Positions 23,690 to 36,669 of a stretch of 64,000 nt of DNA are shown in pieces (the first letter of the stretch is position 1; every line of letters begins with the position of its first letter). Position numbers and translations under genes: made by a program. Under the pieces are notes generated by a model. That model was not told where the DNA came from. It saw only the letters and a list, made by a program, of their open reading frames with translations, and did no database searches. Source of the stretch: Pomacea canaliculata (Eukaryota; Mollusca; Gastropoda; Architaenioglossa; Ampullariidae); NCBI RefSeq assembly GCF_003073045.1, contig NC_037599.1:5158247-5222246 (forward strand), read 5' to 3'.

Positions 23690-26600
23690 AAAGCATCTGG
23701 TTTGCTTGCTCTGTTTTATTTCTCTTTACAGAGAAGACACCAAAATCTGCTAACCTCACCCCCCTTATGCACCCAGAATTACTTTTGAAAACTGTGAGAT
23801 TCCAAGACAAATATCTGCAATGGGTCTGCTATGTATACAACCATTTAAGTCTTGCAAAATGCACAAGTTCTTTATCACCGTGAGCAAGAAAACAAAATCA
23901 AGCCTTTGTACACATCTTTTGTCTTGCACACACTAGGTAAACCACTGTACAGAGATCATGATATCTAATCTTCGACCTCGAAAGCCCACCTTTTGTAACA
24001 ACTCTCCCTTCACCGACCCAAGCATGTACACCTTAGCATACAAATGTCTCATTCATATATGCTAACATGCACACAAACACACACTAAACTGGGCATGTTC
24101 ATATTTTCTGATCGATCTTTCAGAAGCTGTCCAGCAAAAGAAGCAGCTATTTAAAAACCATCAAAGTTTCTTTGTTCTATCCTTACCTTTCCACAACATT
24201 AGGCAAAAGGATAGAAAAGCCATCTTAAGTAAGATTCAAGCAACACAAAAATGTATGTCTTAGAGTACAATGTGGGCAATAGTTGAGGTTTTCCTGTGGA
24301 TGAACTGCCCAGCCTTCACTTTGACTTCTAAGCTTTTGAAATGCAAAATAAGTGATTTGGTCATGGTATGAACTGGAATTATTTAATATAATATACACCT
24401 AAACTGTTAATGCACTGATAAAATGTTTTAAGAAAACAAAAATATGGCTTGAAAAAGAAATCTGAAATTATTTCTACCACAAAGTATGCACTAGCATCCC
24501 AAGCAAGACTGGAAAGTATGCTTACAATATGCAGCAACAGTCTTTAGTCATTTCAGTATTTACTAACAGACAGACAAGTGTACCTATAAATCTAGTACAG
24601 TAATCTCGATGCTGAAACCAGTTTTCAGTTCACACAGGGTCAATTCTAAGAACATGCACCTGGTTATTACCTGCATACAATCACAACTATTCATGTCTGC
24701 TTCCCAGTAAACATTTAATATTGCATGTACACATATTGGTGACATCTGTTCTGGCAAGCATTCAGTTCCATGCATGAACAAATAACAATGAAGCAGAAAG
24801 CCCAAGATGATCAGGAGCCAGAATGCCTATTCACATGAGAGATTGCAAGAGATAAGATTTTGTTTCACATGTAATGAATGCTTTGTTTTCATACACAGTT
24901 TTTGAGAAGAGAGAAAAACTAGTTCCAGCTTACACCTTTGCTTAACATTTTATTCAATGACATATCTGTTCATATAGTATATGCAAAGAATAAAGTGTCA
25001 AAGTTTCAACAAGTCTACATGGAAACAGATATGCTAGGATAACTCTACATGCACTCTGGTAAAAATAAAAAAAATGTCCTCGCTCTCCTTAGCACACATG
25101 CAGAACACAAATTAGTTTGAAATATTGAGTAAATATTCTGAAAATTCCATCTTTAAAAAAATTAATATGATCTTATGTTCATTGTTGAATGGTACAAGAG
25201 CAGAACTGATTTTACTCTTGCCTTGATACATTTTTGAAGAACGAACTGTGTTTTGCTTTCCTTTCAACCCAGCACACCACGAGCTGCTTATGTACTGTGT
25301 TTCTTGCCCTATGAGGTTGGTTTTATGTTCCACACAGAGTGAAGCTGGAACAAACCAGTAGTAATGAAAAAATCCAATGACAAATATTTTCCCATCTAAA
25401 TGATTTTAAATGACACCTCTTCTCCAAAGACAAGACATTTTTCAAAGCAATCTCTAAACAGTTAATAGTCCTGTAAGGAAAATTCTATTCATAAATTCTA
25501 ACTGCAAATGAAATTGAAATAATATGTGTGCCTACAACTTATTCCCACAGTAGCCTTTTCCATCCCTGCAAAGTTGTACCATTACTCAACTCCCTCTGAA
25601 TAAACAGTTGCAGCTGACACCTGTCACAGATTTCCTGGTTCTCGGCCAACTAAGTTTTCCCACATCTGAGATTTTACAGCGGCGGATGAAATTTCTGGCA
25701 TTATATTATAAAACCTTTATTTTTTAACTGTATCATCAAACTGCTCCAAATAATTTAAAAATGATAAGATTAAAATTCAAACTGTTCAAAGAATTAAAAC
25801 TTCTGAAATGACCTCACACAAAACTATCAGTTCTTTAACTTTTCCTCATGATTTTCCGTTTCAATCTTTTAATGCATCTAGTACTTCAGCAGTAACACAG
25901 TTTCAATCTGTGACTGTTACACGTTACATCTTGCTCATTGCAAACTGATGACTTACAAAAGAAGACGACGGTTTATCAATGCAAATGAGTAACAAAACGG
26001 TAAGCAGCCATTACTTTGTTCTGTTGGCTCATACCAGTTCTCACAAATCACAAAAACTTGGATAATAGGTTAAAAACAAATGTATCACATTGTCTCCCCC
26101 TACCCCCAATCCCTCATCTTTCCTTTGATGCATCCAACAGTTTAAAGCTGAACTTTGACCTATCAAATGTTACCATCCCTAGTAAAAGTATAGCAATTAA
26201 CTTATACAAAATACTTGGCAAATATCCAAAGCAACAGATCACCTTAAATGTGATCCAAGATCTCTGTTATGCAGATGGAAAACTTATTTGCGCCGGAAAA
26301 CTAAAGGTCTACAGCAACATAATCATGGCAGTGTAAATAGAATGTAGCATTAAAAATAAAAAATCCCAAACTTGCAATTTGTAATATTCTGAGTTGATCA
26401 AGACAGATGATCAGGACCTTGGAGGAAATGCCAGATAGATTAAGTTCAAAATAGTCTGAGCTAAAAAGCTGCCACTTTTTTTGGTTGTGTCCATTGCTGC
26501 ATCTGGAACAGCATTTTATCCTCCAATATTTTGTTTTTAAAAATAAACTGTCTTATTTGTTCACTCGTCGTATGTTCTGCCAAGGACCTCAAAGGGTAGG

Positions 26601-26842
26601 CCAGCAGATGCGTGTAACACTGAAGTGATCAACTATGTAACACTGTCACTACCACAGACTTGCCAGGCTTATCTCCAACTATAGGACTTGATGCTAGTAG
26701 TTAGCTGAAGGTCTGCATTCCTCAACAGGAGGTTTTGATTTTTGCAGGCTTGGCTTTGTGCAGTTGGTATTTCCTCACAAATCAGATGATTAGATAACTG
26801 AACTGCATTGCGAATGACCATCTTTGCTCAAGTAGCTGCTGG
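23690..26842 (-). other. Long 3' UTR of the SLC17-like gene
   Basis: About 3.1 kb downstream of the SLC17-like stop, with no coding structure on either strand. A reverse-strand AATAAA at about 23711 would end the transcript close to the AMPK poly(A) site. Sequence is AT-rich with short CA-rich patches and no recognised repeat family. Confidence 0.45.
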
Positions 26843-29800
26843 TCACAAGACCTGGCTAGCTGCACTCTGGCTGAGGTAGATGACTGCACCTACAAAGTTG
26901 ACACCAGCTGCGATGACAAAGACAGGGAACCACCGACCATGAGACTGTGTGACAAGCTCTGCTGTCAAAGGGCCGCACATTATTCCCGGAATAGTGGCCT
27001 GTTGAAGACATTAACATTATACTGAGCCCAAATGTTGCACTTGTTTTAGCATACTAAACAGAAGTATTCCTGATTAAGCTACTTCAATTGAAATTACCAC
27101 ACATTAACTAGGTAAAAAATAGTGAACAAAAGCTTCTGTACCATGGGGATAATCATCAGCAGGAGGATGTAATCAAAGCATAGTAAAATTTATGCCTTTT
27201 TCCTGAGAAGAAAACTTTACCCATACAATGTTCACAGCCTAAGTGTTTAGTTAAATAAAAACTAAAGCACAGCTTGCTAAAAGCCCTACCATTTCATGAC
27301 CTTCAAGGTAATGCAAAAACAAAAAGCTTAATTTAAAAGATGCATATCTGTTTCCAGAGGCCTACAATATTTAATCTTGCCAATAAAGAACTGTTTACCT
27401 ACATTTTCAAATCCTTATACTGAAGTCCTTAATCATCAGAAAATGACCTGCAATGTAATAATAAAAAAGTAAACACACCAATACATGGACTCACCAGAGT
27501 GTTAGAGATCGCAAAAGTGATGCCTGCATGATTTGGGGCCACCTCTGGGTGATTGCTCAAGTGACCTGATGAGTTGCAGGCACTTAGCCCCAAGGAGAGA
27601 GAAACAAAGCTGAAACAAGACAAAGACATACTAGGCTCCACTGATGTAAATTGTAAATTAAGAGAAGCACAAAGTTTTGAACTGGATGTTGGGTGCACAT
27701 AATACAAAAGAGCATCATGCCACGCAAAATTACAATTTGCACATCACAATTTTCCAGTGTCAAGAAGCAAAATGTTTACCAAATACACTCACACATGGAC
27801 ATTTGCTCACAAGCACCCACATACATCATATGCACACATTCAGTTACACACCCATACTTCTATCATCCTATCACCAAAAAAACAAAACAACAACAAACAA
27901 ACAAAACAAACTTACAAAACAGCTAGAGGCAAATTATTGACAGCACTGAAAAAAAGTATGAACAGGCCAGGACCCAGAAGTCCTACAGATGTCATCAGTC
28001 GTCTTACTGACAACACTGTCCATTTGTGAGCAATTAATGAGTCCGCAAAGTGTCCAGCAGCTGTGAAAAGAAAAACTGCCTATTAGAATACTGTGTACAA
28101 TTGTGAATACCTTCTACAAGTAGCTTAGCTATCGTCTCTTCTATCTGCTCTGTCACTGTTAGCAAACTGGTTGTTTCAATGTACATACTGCTTTTCCTGA
28201 AAGCTATCAAGATCATTAACTTTGATGACACACTGCTTAACTTGTAAATTTTTTGGATAATCATGAAGGCTAAGAGCAGGAAGATGATACAATCAGTTTC
28301 AATTCATTTAAAACGATTCACAGCAAATATGAAAAGTAAAAATCGGGTACTCTGAACAGCAACTTAACCACAGTGAGCAGCTTAAATATAGCCCTGCCTC
28401 CTTTTTGGTACAGTCCTACAAATTTTAAGTGGGCAGCTTCATATATTGTGTTCTCTTCCTATTATCAAAGAATACACACCCTTTCAATAACATGCTTATA
28501 ATGTTTCTCATTTCCAATTCCCCACCACCTTCTGTAAGTTTGTTTTTAATAAATCATCAAGAACCCACTCATGCTTCTAAGTAGAGTTTAAAAGAGCCAA
28601 AGACTTTTGTTTTGCCCATGAGATGATGGCAAGATAGTGTGATAAAACTGATTACAAATCTCTCTCTTCTTAACTGCAAAAATTGTGAGATTTCTTGCCA
28701 CAGTATTAAGAAGTTTATAACTGCGTTAAAAAAAGGCAAAAACCAAGAGAGAAACAAGGCATACATACCCACTCCAACAAGCGAATTCATGATGTAAGGC
28801 ACAGCAGTAAACATAATGTGACTATTACTGGCACCCAGACTGCGTGTCAGGTAAGTTGGCAGCCACTGCATGATGATGTAATTGGACCAGTTCATTGAGA
28901 AGTGGGCCAGATACACAGACCACAATGGCCAGTGACAGACAAATTCTGTCCACCTCACATTTGTGTTGTTCACCTAAAATATTACATGAAAAAATAGTCA
29001 CCATCCTCACTACCTTGTCTAAGTAGTTTTTATTATATCCAATGGACACTGTTCTTAGCTTATATCTCACTAAATATTGTTAGTTATACATTTAATGTTT
29101 TTTATAGCAGACAGACGGATGGGTAAATCTTCTTCTTACAACATGAATCCATATAGTTTTAAAATACATGCACCCATGTTGGTAACATGGGTAATCTTTA
29201 ACATTTCTACTTCTTGTGGCTAATCGCCCCCTGATAGAGCATAGGGCCACACCTACACCACGCCAAATTGTGTTACATTTGCGGTTTCTGTGGCATTCTG
29301 TGCAGGGTGGGGTTGCTAGCCCCATGCCCAACCCTCCTCCTTCATACGGTCTTGGGACCGGCAGGTTACCCGGGGATTTTCTACGTGAAATTTTTAACAT
29401 ATTTAGCAGAATGAGACTTACTTGGCATTGTGAGAGAAATGAAATTTTTGAGTAACTGAGAGAAAGTGCATATATTTTCTGTTTCATTATGATGTAAAGT
29501 TCTATTCTGCTAATTTTACAAATATACTATTTTAATTTTTAGCTGTTTTAATATTTTCTTGCCATATACATACCTTGGGAGGTTCTACAAACTCCTCCTC
29601 TAAATCAAGAGTGCTTCGCTTCTCTGTATACATCATGAGCCATACAAGCAGCCAAAGCAAGCCTCCTATCCCAAAAACGTAGAACATCCACTGCCAGGGT
29701 AGGTGAGGGCACAACTGAAGACAGAAGTCAAATAAGCTGTAGGTGCATATCATAAAACAAATTAAAGTGCTTTAAACAGCACAGTAAAACACTTTGTCGG

Positions 29801-32438
29801 CCTCACTGAAGTCATTTAATACATTCCATTCTTGAAAGTTAAACAAAATTAAACCTCTGTAATTCCAAAATACTTCAATCTCTTGTTTTATTTTCATTTT
29901 TCTAAAGAAAAATATATGCATACACAGAGAGTGGCATCAACTTACCACTGCAGCCACAGTCTGCCCTATTGAACCAAAAGCCACCAGGTACCCAAATGCT
30001 CTAGAACGTTCCTCTCCAGGAATGGCATGGGAAAATATGTGGAATATAGTTGGAAGACCTGTAAAATTGTTTGCATGCTTGCTTTAGAAAAACTGCTGTT
30101 AAATATGTATTTAGAAAAGGAGTGGGCTTTAACAGATCTGGTTCTCTGTAATTATGTCTGATCATAGCATTGTCTACGTAAGAAACACAAACACACACAT
30201 AAAATTACTGGCAAAACTGATTTGTTGGTATTCTACATCTAATGTTGCTTGAAGGAAATAATTTTTTTTATTGAAACAGGTCAACCACAGTGGGCCAAAA
30301 CATTCTTTGAAGTTCTCTGCCATAGGTATATATATATTTCAGAAGTTTGAGTACACATAGTATAAAATCCCTGCAATCATAAGAAATTTGTTGCATGTTT
30401 TAACAGACTTGTCACTCCAAACTAGACCTCAAGAGTAGTAAGGAAATCTGGGAAACTTTGGATCTGTCAAGTGTTTGCATCAACTGACAGTAGAAAGCTA
30501 CACAATTAAAGAAAAAAGAAATAAAGACCAGTTAGCATTGGATCATCCTGAAGTATATGTTTACAAAAGAGACATAAATAAATAATGTGAAGCATAAATA
30601 TGAGCATGTGAATGCCTAAATTATACCCAATGATAAATAAAGCGTTAAACTTCATTGAGAAATATTTCATATTTCAATTAATACAAAATCCATTAAAATT
30701 ATGTAATTTTCAGTCCATATTTAAGAAAACATGAAATTTTATTTCAGAGGGCAATTGGAGACAGTAGATGCAAAGCAGGTAACTAACAAAGTATGCATTT
30801 TATTATCAGGTACCAATTAAAAAAATCTTAACTACTTCTTATATTCTCAAAGATATCCCTTGAAGCAAAGAAAAGAAATTCTTATCTCTAAGAGTCTTAG
30901 TCTTAATAAGACTGCCTACAACTTAAATGAGCATATTTTGAACTATAACTTATGGACATTATATAGAATACATATATGGTTATAATGCACAGACATTGTA
31001 TACAATGTAGATATGGATATTGCATGTAATGCATGGATAGTTATTGTATGTAAGGCATGGATAGATACTGTATATAGGGCATGGACAGAGATTGTATTCT
31101 CAATATTCAACTTTGGAATAGTGAAAGCTGCTAAGCCATACTATTATCCTTTCCAATGTATTAGCCAGATCCCAAAGCAGCTACCACTGACTCTACTTGT
31201 TCTCTCCCTTATCTTTTCATGCATTGACTAGTGGAACTTTCTTCTTGCTGGCCTTCCAGATTCTTCCGAAATCCATAAATCCAATAATGTTCAAAACATT
31301 GCTATCCATCTCATTTTCTGTAAGAAGAAAAATGATCACCCCGTTCTTCTTCTTACTGCACTCCACTTGCTTCCATTTTCTAAATGCATTCAAGATAAAG
31401 TCAACATCCTCTGTTATAAGTGTGTCAATGGCTTTGCCCCTACACTTGGCCTTTTCTGTATCTTACCTACAACGAATTGCCACTCATATTTGCCAGAAAC
31501 ATTTTCTCTCTTCTTTCAAAATCTCTCTTAAAACTTTTTTTTCCTCCCACAGTGCATGCATGTGTGTGTGTGTGTCAGAGACATATAAGTTCTTGTATGT
31601 GTATGGCAGGAGCTGCTGTAGTAAGAATGGGCACTTTAAAACCACCTTTTATCTTCCAGCCTACGTGCATAGAAACCAGATATATTTCATTTTTCTGCAT
31701 CTCTTTTGTGCACTACATGTTTTTGCTACAAATTAACCAAAACACTTACCAACACCCTCTCCAAGGCCTAAAAGAACTCGAGAGAAAATGAGCGCATGTA
31801 TGGAATGTGCCCACAATGGTACCACAATGGTTGACAATGACCACAACAACACAGCAATTGTTAGCACACGCTTGCCTCCATATCGCTTTGCAGCACTTCC
31901 ACCAATCACCTACACAAATATACAAGACCCAGTAAAAGATTTTCAAACAAGAAATTAATGCTATGGCATCAACAATCATATGCAAATAATAAAGAAAGAT
32001 TATTCTCTCTCATCTGATTTCTCTTTTCCTCTTACACCATTAACAACGAAATCAACATTACTGGTTAGTTATGTTAATGAAAAGCACTGATGAGTGATCT
32101 ACACTTCCAACCCTGGAAGATAAAACAATGAAATTTCGCTTGATCCTGAAATTGGATGATTGGCGTTAAAAGCAAGATTTTTGTACAATCCAAAAACTAA
32201 ATAAAAACAGATTAATTATAACCATCAATCAGTAACCCCTTTCATAATATTAACGACTCACCTGGCTACTCATATACCCGACTGCAAAGGAGGAAAGTAC
32301 CCATCCCTGGCCGTGCAGATCCCATTTGAACTCATCAGCCATCGGAACAATAGCTATCGGCATAATGACCCGATCCGCCGAATTGATGAAATTGGCCATC
32401 GAGCAGAGTGCAATAATGCGTGATGGTTTAGTCAGCAT
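26843..32438 (-). CDS. SLC17/ANTR-like MFS anion transporter
   Basis: Eight minus-strand exons: 32262-32438, 31750-31909, 29946-30058, 29574-29714, 28769-28973, 27916-28060, 27495-27609, 26843-26998. Total 1212 nt, 403 residues, all junctions in phase. It is a major facilitator superfamily membrane protein with about twelve hydrophobic segments. SLC17/PHT4 hallmarks include SADRVIMPIAIVPMADEF in the first membrane region, GGSAAKRYGGKRVL in the loop after helix 2, RVLLGLGEG, IPGEERSRAFGYL, and WSNYIIMQWLPTYL in the second half; GGP-like MCGPLTAEL appears near the end. It resembles plant ANTR/PHT4 and animal SLC17A9-type carriers, which move phosphate, nucleotides or organic anions. The substrate here cannot be read from sequence. 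No N-terminal targeting peptide precedes the first helix. Confidence 0.92.
29215..29400 (-). mobile_element. RTE-type LINE 5' fragment in SLC17 intron
   Basis: On the minus strand the stretch includes PRPYEGGGLGMGLATPPC and a CRGRLATRS-like segment. This matches the 5' region that precedes the endonuclease ORF in RTE-type elements of many invertebrates. No endonuclease domain follows, so it is a short 5' piece. Confidence 0.5.
30960..31105. repeat. 24-bp minisatellite
   Basis: Degenerate tandem copies around the unit gcatggatagttattgtatg plus taag. At least three well-aligned units occur between 31027 and 31100, with more diverged copies upstream that share the atggatat/atgta core. Confidence 0.75.
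31180..31560 (+). mobile_element. CR1/L2-type LINE ORF2 C-terminal tail
   Basis: A frame reads WNFLLAGLPDSSEIHKSNN, VQNIAIHLIFCKKKNDHPV, LHLLPFSKCIQDKVNILCYK and CVNGFAPTLGLF. This is the conserved thumb-to-tail order of CR1/L2 reverse transcriptases. An in-frame stop precedes it and no upstream RT core is present. Opposite in strand to the host SLC17-like gene. Confidence 0.8.
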
Positions 32439-33072
32439 GTTTTAAAATAATTGTTGAAACAAATGACGAGAAACGGAGTACTTGTTCGTTAATATCGTGA
32501 GTTGAAATTTTAACTGGTCCTTCTAAACAGACATAAGCTGCTATCGGACACTCACTCATCCCATTACACTTGTCAAGCTTTTGACAACAAGAAAAATGAA
32601 GCATTCACATACACTAGACATCTGTCAGCATCTTGGCAAAACTATGATTAGACTCTTAACTTCTTCTCTACTTGACCGACGTGGCAAAAGTATCGGCGAC
32701 GCCATTTTCTAACAAGTTAGCAACAAAATACTAGCACCATTATTCGTCTGGTTTTATTTCTTTCACCTTTATGTTTGAACGATACATAATATTTTATTAC
32801 CAGCAAAATTTGAGATAACAAAATAATATTTTGTCCCTTTGGTGGATTATTGTCGTTTCGTGAAATTGTTTAGGACGCAAGAGGTAATTTTCTATCGGAT
32901 ATAATGATTGGCGTATACTTTTCAGTCGGTCCAATAAGACTACAGATGCCATTTTAAATTCTTCAGTAGTCACACATTGTTATTTCTTCGAAAAAGACAA
33001 GTATAGTAAAAGTGTTCAGCTAAATTCAAGTCAATACCAAACAAACCTTTTGTTCACGTAGCCACAAGGGAA
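32439..33072. promoter_or_regulatory. SLC17 5' flank and probable promoter
   Basis: The 5' flank of the SLC17-like gene. On the minus strand AAAATGGCGTCG (about 32702-32713) fits a YY1 site and also opens a short 27-codon upstream frame ending in TGA, which could act as a uORF if transcription starts above it. The interval may also serve the possible plus-strand exon at 33073. Confidence 0.35.
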
Positions 33073-33176
33073 ATGACACTCTACAAATTCTATCATTATT
33101 TATTAAGAAGCTTTCCCAACAAGGGCAGGGCACTGATCGAATTATTAGACTTGCAGAAGTCCGGCAGGTACGTCCT
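33073..33176 (+). CDS. Possible orphan 5' coding exon
   Basis: An ATG opens 34 codons starting MTLYKFYHYLLRSFPNKGR and then ALIELLDLQKSG, running without a stop into a good donor (GGCAG then gtacgt). Position relative to the SLC17 start suggests a divergent first exon. The LY-to-LLR spacing is reminiscent of small LYR-motif mitochondrial proteins, but that is only a resemblance. No second exon in phase was found before the ABCA gene, so it may be chance or the stump of a lost gene. Confidence 0.25.
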
Positions 33177-33996
33177 TTCTGTAATCATTTCGTGGTGACT
33201 GAAGGTATAATTTCAACGGGAAATGAAAGGCGTTTTATGGTTAACCTTAAATCCATTAAAATCTTTTGCTGTAGCGTCTATTTTCTTAAATTCCTTGGTC
33301 TGGAATCAATGTCTTGCTTTAATTACTATGCCTTGGATGCAGCCTGGGCGGGTTCTGCCAGGCGAACTAATATATACATGTATAGGCAGTCGCTTGTAGG
33401 GTACAGAGAGGGGACGCAAGAATGCCCTTTTTTTTAAAAAGCGATGAAAAGTGTTGGGGAAAAACATCATTTTCATAGAATGACATTTGCAAGAAACGTT
33501 TCCTCCATTTGTGGATTGACCACCCGATCGCGTTTCTCTGTACATGCATTAATACATGAAAGCGCCATCATCTGAGGGCATGTGAAGGTGCCGCGGTTGA
33601 AGTAATCAGCGGTGAAGTGGCGGGTAAGCCTGACGAGAGGGGATGGGGACAGGTGGTGTACCCGGGCCCGCGGCTGTGAAGGGGGCCTGGCCTTGATCAG
33701 TGGATTTTGTTTTCTTCTTTTTCTTTTAAAGAAAGATTGGCACAACATTCTTCACTCTGGGGATTTCTTTATGGATCCTTTAAATGTCATTTTTCTTCAT
33801 TTACCAACCACTCACGTGTAAACTACTCTATGCTCAAGTAGTGATGTAGATCCAAGTGCACTCGTCTTAATGTTTGCTGTCGACGTTTCTGAATGAAATG
33901 TAGATATTGACAATCGACATAGATTACAATTATAAGGGACCCTGAGAAATCGTCTACTCCTTGGTCCGTGCTGGCAACGCGTGGGTTTGTTTAGTT
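33177..33996. other. Intergenic, nothing recognised
   Basis: Contains a short GC-rich patch (about 33590-33700) but no gene, RNA or repeat that I can name. Confidence 0.5.

Positions 33997-34043
<47 letters not shown>
33997..34043. repeat. (TTG)n microsatellite
   Basis: About fifteen uninterrupted TTG units. Confidence 0.95.
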
Positions 34044-34047
<4 letters not shown>

Positions 34048-34049
34048 AT

Positions 34050-35645
34050 AACTGTTTTATACTCAATATTTGTTTCACTTTGAATCAGAGGACCCTTCGC
34101 TAATGTCACGATCTCATTGTCAGTTCATTAGCTCTTCATCGGTATCTTATCGTGTAATTAAGTGAATCAATTACGTTAGTTGATGGTAGAATTACACAGG
34201 AATGTAGCATTTCTCGTGAAGTATCTAAAGTTAAACACTGTACGGTTTGAAGATATTTAATATGGCGTCCAACTAGAGACAAAAACGTTTTCAGTTGAAA
34301 CGAAATCAATCATTAAAATTAGGCAACATTAAGACCACAGTAAAACAGTCGTTGAATATTTCCTTAACGAACAGCAACTTCTTGCGATTAAGAAAAAAAA
34401 AATCTGGATTTTTTTGAGTACCTATTTCTGAGTTTTGCTTTTTTTAAAAAAAAAACAACCCTAATAAACCAGTTATTCTTAGTCCCTACTGGATGTATAA
34501 AGCTATTGTAAAGTTAAATTCACAAAACAATCGCTTTTATAAAGCGAAAAGAAAGTGTTTTTTTTTTTTAAAAGGGAAACACTCGTGAACTGTTTTATAC
34601 TCAATATTTGTTTCACTTTCAATCAGAGGACACTTAGATAATGTCACGATCTCATTGTCAGTTCATTAGAGTATTAAAGCGTTCAGTAAACAAACATCAA
34701 GTTGGAGTCTTATTAAGTAATGCCTAAGATTGAAGGGAGAAGAATTTTTAAGCCGAGGTCTACAGTAGAAGAGAAAGCAGGATGGAACAAAAAAAAAAAA
34801 AAAAACAACAAAAAACTTAGCGATACCAGCATCACCTTCACGTCGTCCGTCCGAAATCAAGGATTCATCGTTACTTCAGACAGTACCCGATAAAAACAAG
34901 TTACAGCTGTCAGTTTGCCTATTGTGAGCTATGTAAGATCAGCGCCATCCGCCACATTCTCTGTAAACGCGCTGCGGCCATTCTTGTCTGTGCGTTTTGT
35001 CCATCTTTTACTTGATTATTAATTTTTAATTAATTGCTTGCATGCACGCTGTCCCGCTCGTACCTTATTATCTTAACCGCAGAGTTGTCTACCTCCTCTT
35101 ACTTTATGTCAGACAGAGGTAAAATGTTCATGGAGAAATAAATGCAGGTTTGTCTGCCACAAATGTTTTTCTGCACTCGCACGTTCTTCATCGGTATCTT
35201 ATCGTGTAATTAAGTGAATCAGTTACGTTAGTTGATGGTAGAATTACACAGGAGATTTAGCATTTCTCGTGAAGTATCTAAACACTGTACGGTTTGAAGA
35301 TATTTAATATGGCGTCCAACTAGAGGCAAAAACGTTTTCAGTTGAAACGAAATCAATCATTAAAATTAGGCAACATTAAGGCCACATTAAAACAGTCGTT
35401 GAATATTTTCTTAACCAACAGCAACTTGTTGCGATTAAGAATAAAATCTGGATCTTTTTTGAGTGCCTATTTCTGAGTTTTGGTGTTTTTCTTTAAACTA
35501 ATAAACCGGTCATTCTTAGTCCCTACTGGATGTCTAAAGCTACTGTAAAGTTAAATTCAAAAAACAATCGCATTTTAGTTTGACGTAGCTTTTTTAAAGT
35601 GAAAAGAAAGTTGTTTTTTTTTAAAAGGGAAACACGCGTGAAGAA
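34050..35645. repeat. Duplicated repeat block A-B-A'-spacer-B'
   Basis: Unit A (34050-34131, starting actgttttatactcaatatt) recurs at 34591-34671. Unit B (34132-34590, starting ttcatcggtatcttatcgtg) recurs at 35188-35640. Copies are near-identical apart from small indels and single-base changes. A 0.5-kb non-repeated spacer (34672-35187) separates A' from B'. The B copies contain AATATGGCGTCC. No coding frame or terminal inverted repeat was seen, so the origin (segmental duplication or an unrecognised element) is open. Confidence 0.85.
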
Positions 35646-36225
35646 TCCGCGTCGCCGTTTTGGCGAATGAAAGGAACAGATTCATAAATCTCAACTGCTT
35701 CGAGAATTAGATCTAGACTCGCACGGATGCGTAGTAACGGTTTAAAGCTTATTCTTCTTTATTAAAAAGTCTAGTTAAATATCATTTTCCTTCAAATTGT
35801 TGGTAAAAGTATTATCTGTTTGCAAGCGGTCAGACGCGCTTTCTGCCATCGCTGATGATGGAATGTAGAAAGCAGCGTGCTACTCTCTCCTTCTCTCACA
35901 CTGATCAGCTGTTTTTTAAACTAAAAATGATTAATGGGAACTAATAAAATGATCTTGACACTATAAACTAAGCTGATATAGGTGGTTTTATTAGTGAACG
36001 ATATTTCATCGTGAAACGGCTTGCAAACAACTCTCTCGAATAATAGCACTGTCAGGGAGTTAGGATCAATCTTAGTCAATGTAATTAGATCATGATTTGT
36101 TTGGTTTATCTATCTACAGTTATTTATAATGTAAAATATAATAATAATTATCTCTTTTATTGTCATACTAAAACTATGTTTCTGTCCCTTTTTAGACATC
36201 AACAATAGACAGCATATTATTTTGT
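35646..36225. other. Intergenic, nothing recognised
   Basis: AT-rich sequence with no support for a gene or named repeat. Confidence 0.5.
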
Positions 36226-36229
36226 ACTT

Positions 36230-36620
36230 TTGACTACATTGAAAGTCCGTTTCAACCGTTTGACAAACGCATTGGGAGATCTGAGATCTCTTACACTTTC
36301 ATTCCCCGAAGGCTGCCCTGCATATCTTGTACAAAACTTCGCTGCACAAGTGGTACTTAGGGCTAGGAAACGAGATCATGTCACTCCTCGCCTTCGTTTT
36401 CTTCTCTGGCTACCCATCCACTCGCGCATTCAGTACAAACTGTCCGTGCAAAGTTTTAATTTCTTTGCAGGCTCCAGCCCTGACTACCTGAACTTCTTCC
36501 CTCCCACTACCCACATCTCGGTCAGACAATTACGCTCTGTATCTGATGACCGTATGCGAACTTTCCATGTCATCATAACTACAATATATCGACACATTTT
36601 TTTAAAAACTACAGCCCATT
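36230..36620 (+). mobile_element. LINE ORF2 C-terminal tail
   Basis: A frame reads FAAQVVLRARKRDHVTPRLR, FLLWLPIHSRIQYKLSVQSF, NFFAGSSPDYLNFF and RQLRSVSDDRM. These are the same conserved end blocks of CR1/L2-type reverse transcriptase as at 12370 and 31180. The frame is open but lacks any RT core, so the copy is 5'-truncated. Confidence 0.75.
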
Positions 36621-36669
36621 ATATTAAGTCTTTTACAGTTTACATCTATTTTCACCAGTCACATTAAGC

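Larger units (their letters stand above)
30240..31749 (-). other. SLC17 intron 2 with repeats
   Basis: The lower half of this intron holds the 24-bp minisatellite (30960-31105) and a CR1/L2-type LINE tail on the plus strand (31180-31560). Nothing else recognisable is present in the AT-rich remainder. Confidence 0.6.
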
